DNA of 64,000 bases from Prosapia bicincta. Taxonomy: Eukaryota > Arthropoda > Insecta > Hemiptera > Cercopidae. Shown piece by piece: positions 61,660 to 64,000 of the stretch. The stretch lies in NCBI GenBank assembly GCA_036971475.1, contig JBAIZL010000008.1, positions 27,031,982-27,095,981 on the forward strand, in the 5' to 3' direction. The position numbers and the translations under genes were made by a program. A model generated the notes under the pieces. The model made no database searches and was not told where the DNA came from. It worked only from the letters and a program-made list of their open reading frames with translations. Within the stretch, counting starts at the first letter, position 1, and every line of letters starts with the position of its first letter.

Positions 61660-61722
61660 ACTTAAGCTGGGTTCCAGTTGAGCAGTTAAGTGGGATTCCA
61701 ATAAACAGGACTTTTACTGTAT
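61660..61722. mobile_element. Isolated Tigger-like terminus
   Basis: Read in reverse it begins CAGTAAAAGTCCTGTTTATT next to TA, like pogo/Tigger ends. No partner end was seen. Confidence 0.35.
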
Positions 61723-62223
61723 GTATACGGAGCACATGAATACACATACCACAATAATAATTATTTCACAAATGAGAAAATGTTTCTAGCAGTACAAAAA
61801 TGATGTTCCAGTATAGGTTTTTTTAAATATGTTATTTAAAAAAGTAGTGAAATGCATTATAATAATATAAGTCCCTCCATAAAGTATTAGTAAAAAATTC
61901 CTCTTCTCTACATTCTCCCACAACAAACAAATTTTTCTTTTGCTTTATAACATAAACAATAAAAATTCTTGGCTTCAAAGAAAATAAAAACAATAGTTAC
62001 AAATCTTTAAGCACACTTCACATTTAGCACTATCAGCTTACAACTGAACTGAAATGTAGAACGAAATGTGAATAACAGTTTTGTAACTACATAATATTGA
62101 AAATTGTTTGTTTTTTGTAGCCCAAGGTTTTCTGTTTTATGTAATAGGTCATGATCTCTATAATATTATGCTCCATATTTCTTGTTGCATTTATTACATA
62201 AGTTTATAAAATTTAATGATTAA

Positions 62224-63272
62224 CACATTCAGCACAGCGGCAATATTGGTGATCTCATCAAACTACTGTCTGTTTTTTTCGTTAACTTCCACCTATGACG
62301 GCAGTGGATTGCTATGCGGGTTGCATAGCTTGTCGTAGCACCTAATTATCGTGCCCATTGTTTTCATCTCAATAATTTTATTTCTGCCATACAGCTTTAT
62401 TGAGGATATCAAAACAGTGTATTAGACATTAAATATTGTTTTATTTATCGGGTCGCAGTTAAAAAAAAGAAATTCAAATAAGATACTGTATGACAAATAA
62501 TAAAACTCAATAAAAAAGACAGAGAACAAAAGATAATTTACATAAACATCTAGGGTACCTACTACTAAAATATACTACATACTAAAAGTAACCATTCAAC
62601 TTTTAACGCGGAATGTTTGTTTCTGTTTATGTCATGTCTTTCACAAAGTGATAGAGATCGATAATGTAAACGCAGACACAGATAATGCATATGTCACGTC
62701 CGATACTATTTATAGCCGAGATTAGCTGACATTTGTTTACTACAATCTTATGATGACACATTAGGTTTTCGGCAACCAAGCATTTTGTCAATGACTCATA
62801 TTTACAGTAGTCTGTAGGTTCATACACTATAATAGGACAGTTATCGTTTATTCTTGCTTTATTCCAGAAAGCTTAGTTTATTTTTATAATCGTTGTTTTT
62901 ACCGGATATTTTGCCGCGTTAAGTGGTTCAGACTAAAAAAAACATTAAAATATAAAAGTTGAGCCAAATTAAATATGTTCATAAAACTCCCTGAAGCATT
63001 GTTTCAGTTGAAGCATTAAAAGTTAACTAGGGATGGTTGGATTTAAAAACGACTCAGGCAAAATGTTCTCCAAATGCTTCCGAAGCACTGACGTAAAAAT
63101 CAAACCTTTATACAAACACTTATCGACACTAAAGAAGTTTTAATTAGGCTGGGAGTGAGCGTGCTGGTGCGCTCGCCGTCTCTCAGAAGGGATGCGGGGA
63201 GCGCACCGGCACGCTCTCAGTGCCTTGTAAGGGAACCCAGAGTGTGCCGGCACGCTAGCTGTGATGAACGTG
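62224..63272. mobile_element. piggyBac-type miniature element family M1, copy 2
   Basis: Perfect TTAA on both sides (62220-62223 and 63273-63276). Ends are CACATTCAGCACAGCGG and AGCTGTGATGAACGTG. It is in the same orientation as copy 1 at 5467-6499 and aligned end to end, with a GC-rich right subterminal region containing GTGCCGGCACGC. This copy has the intact target duplication and fixes the boundaries of the family. Confidence 0.88.
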
Positions 63273-63276
63273 TTAA

Positions 63277-64000
63277 TATATCAAACTCTCAGTATTAATC
63301 TTTATACTATTTAATGTGATACGGCCTTATTGAAAGTATTTCTCGATATAAAATTATGTGACTACAATATTATTTACTTTTAGTACAATGCTTTTAAGAG
63401 ACTGCTATGTTATTATTAGTACAGTTAAGTAACAGATGTGTGGTATGTATCCATAATGATTTATCAGAACAATTAATTAATTAAATTATTCTAAACACTT
63501 TGCAAACTAAATAATTTTAGATATTCAAACATCAATTAAACTTTGTATATAATTTAAAAATTAATGTATTTTCTATAAAATTTTTAAACATAATTTAAAG
63601 TAATTATATTTGAAAACAAAAATAAAATTTGAAGCTACCACTTAAAAAAGAAATAATATGGCCACAATTTAAAATCTATAACTAGTTATAAATCACATAA
63701 CATAACAATAATAAAATTAAATTAGGACAGAATAATATTAGTTCACAAATAGTTACTTACAAAGTAATTGATTCATATTTATAGCATTAACTCATTTTAG
63801 TAAAACTATAAAACTAATATGAAGTCGGAAGCACAAAGTAACTACTGTATGAGGGTTCCATATGTTTAAGAACAGTTCTGCTTTTTTAACCCATTAACAT
63901 CCACGGTTATATAGATAGGACTCACATTATATTTTTTCAAATTTGTCTCATAACATATTATTGCTTTAAAGTTATTATTTATGGAAAAAACACTACATTT
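63277..64000. other. Gene-free AT-rich stretch
   Basis: No feature was recognised up to the end of the window. Confidence 0.4.

Noticed and set aside
62627..62827. Open frame of 66 codons on the minus strand
   Set aside because: It lies inside the M1 miniature element, has no recognisable domain, and the corresponding stretch in copy 1 is not open in the same way.
1..64000. Prokaryotic features such as operons, CRISPR arrays or phage modules
   Set aside because: Spliced genes and eukaryotic transposons dominate; no regularly spaced repeat array or gene cluster of bacterial type is present.

Overview
The window looks like a stretch of an AT-rich arthropod (most likely insect) nuclear genome. 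The evidence is large introns with GT-AG junctions, animal-type host genes and a dense mix of decayed eukaryotic transposons. No operons, ribosome binding sites, CRISPR arrays, rRNA or tRNA genes were recognised. The exact taxon cannot be read from the sequence.

Host genes. (1) A DENND1/connecdenn-type DENN-domain gene runs on the minus strand from a 17-nt first coding exon (37427-37443) to an exon ending at 8085. Nine coding exons splice in frame into 421 codons that cover the whole DENN module; the C-terminal tail is not seen and probably lies beyond base 1. The family activates Rab35 in clathrin-dependent endocytic recycling. (2) Two tandem, equally long (277 aa) ZDHHC24-like palmitoyltransferase genes lie on the plus strand at 38868-39701 and 41941-42774. 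Both keep the DHHC catalytic motif. The first has a probable 110-bp intron in its 5' UTR and starts about 1.4 kb from the divergently transcribed DENND1 start. No functional link between the two genes is implied beyond this head-to-head layout. A short exon-like segment at 47570-47696 (minus) is unassigned.

Mobile elements make up most of the recognisable remainder. Penelope-like element (PLE) fragments recur as inverted, outward-facing pairs at 11.5-14.2, 23.4-24.2, 29.4-30.0 and 40.0-40.2 kb, and as a single tail at 17.0 kb. Two of them share a 37-nt unpaired extension on one end only. One Tigger/pogo family is present as two copies with complementary deletions (12690-14039 and 24240-26638), each sitting at the edge of a PLE inverted pair. 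There are several TTAA-flanked piggyBac elements and miniature derivatives, including a ~1.04-kb pair at 5467-6499 and 62224-63272, further Tigger remnants, two hAT remnants, mariner-like scraps, a non-LTR retrotransposon, a Ty1/copia fragment, and several hairpin or tandem repeats.

Region by region: 1-8 kb holds repeats and miniature elements downstream of the last DENND1 exon seen; 8-37.4 kb is DENND1 with transposon-filled introns; 37.4-38.9 kb is the divergent promoter interval; 38.9-42.8 kb is the ZDHHC24 pair separated by a near-perfect PLE hairpin and a copia fragment; 42.8-64 kb is gene-poor transposon debris. I did not find a clearly new biological system. The best leads are the repeated PLE inverted-pair architecture, the Tigger insertions at its edges, and the tandem palmitoyltransferase duplication.
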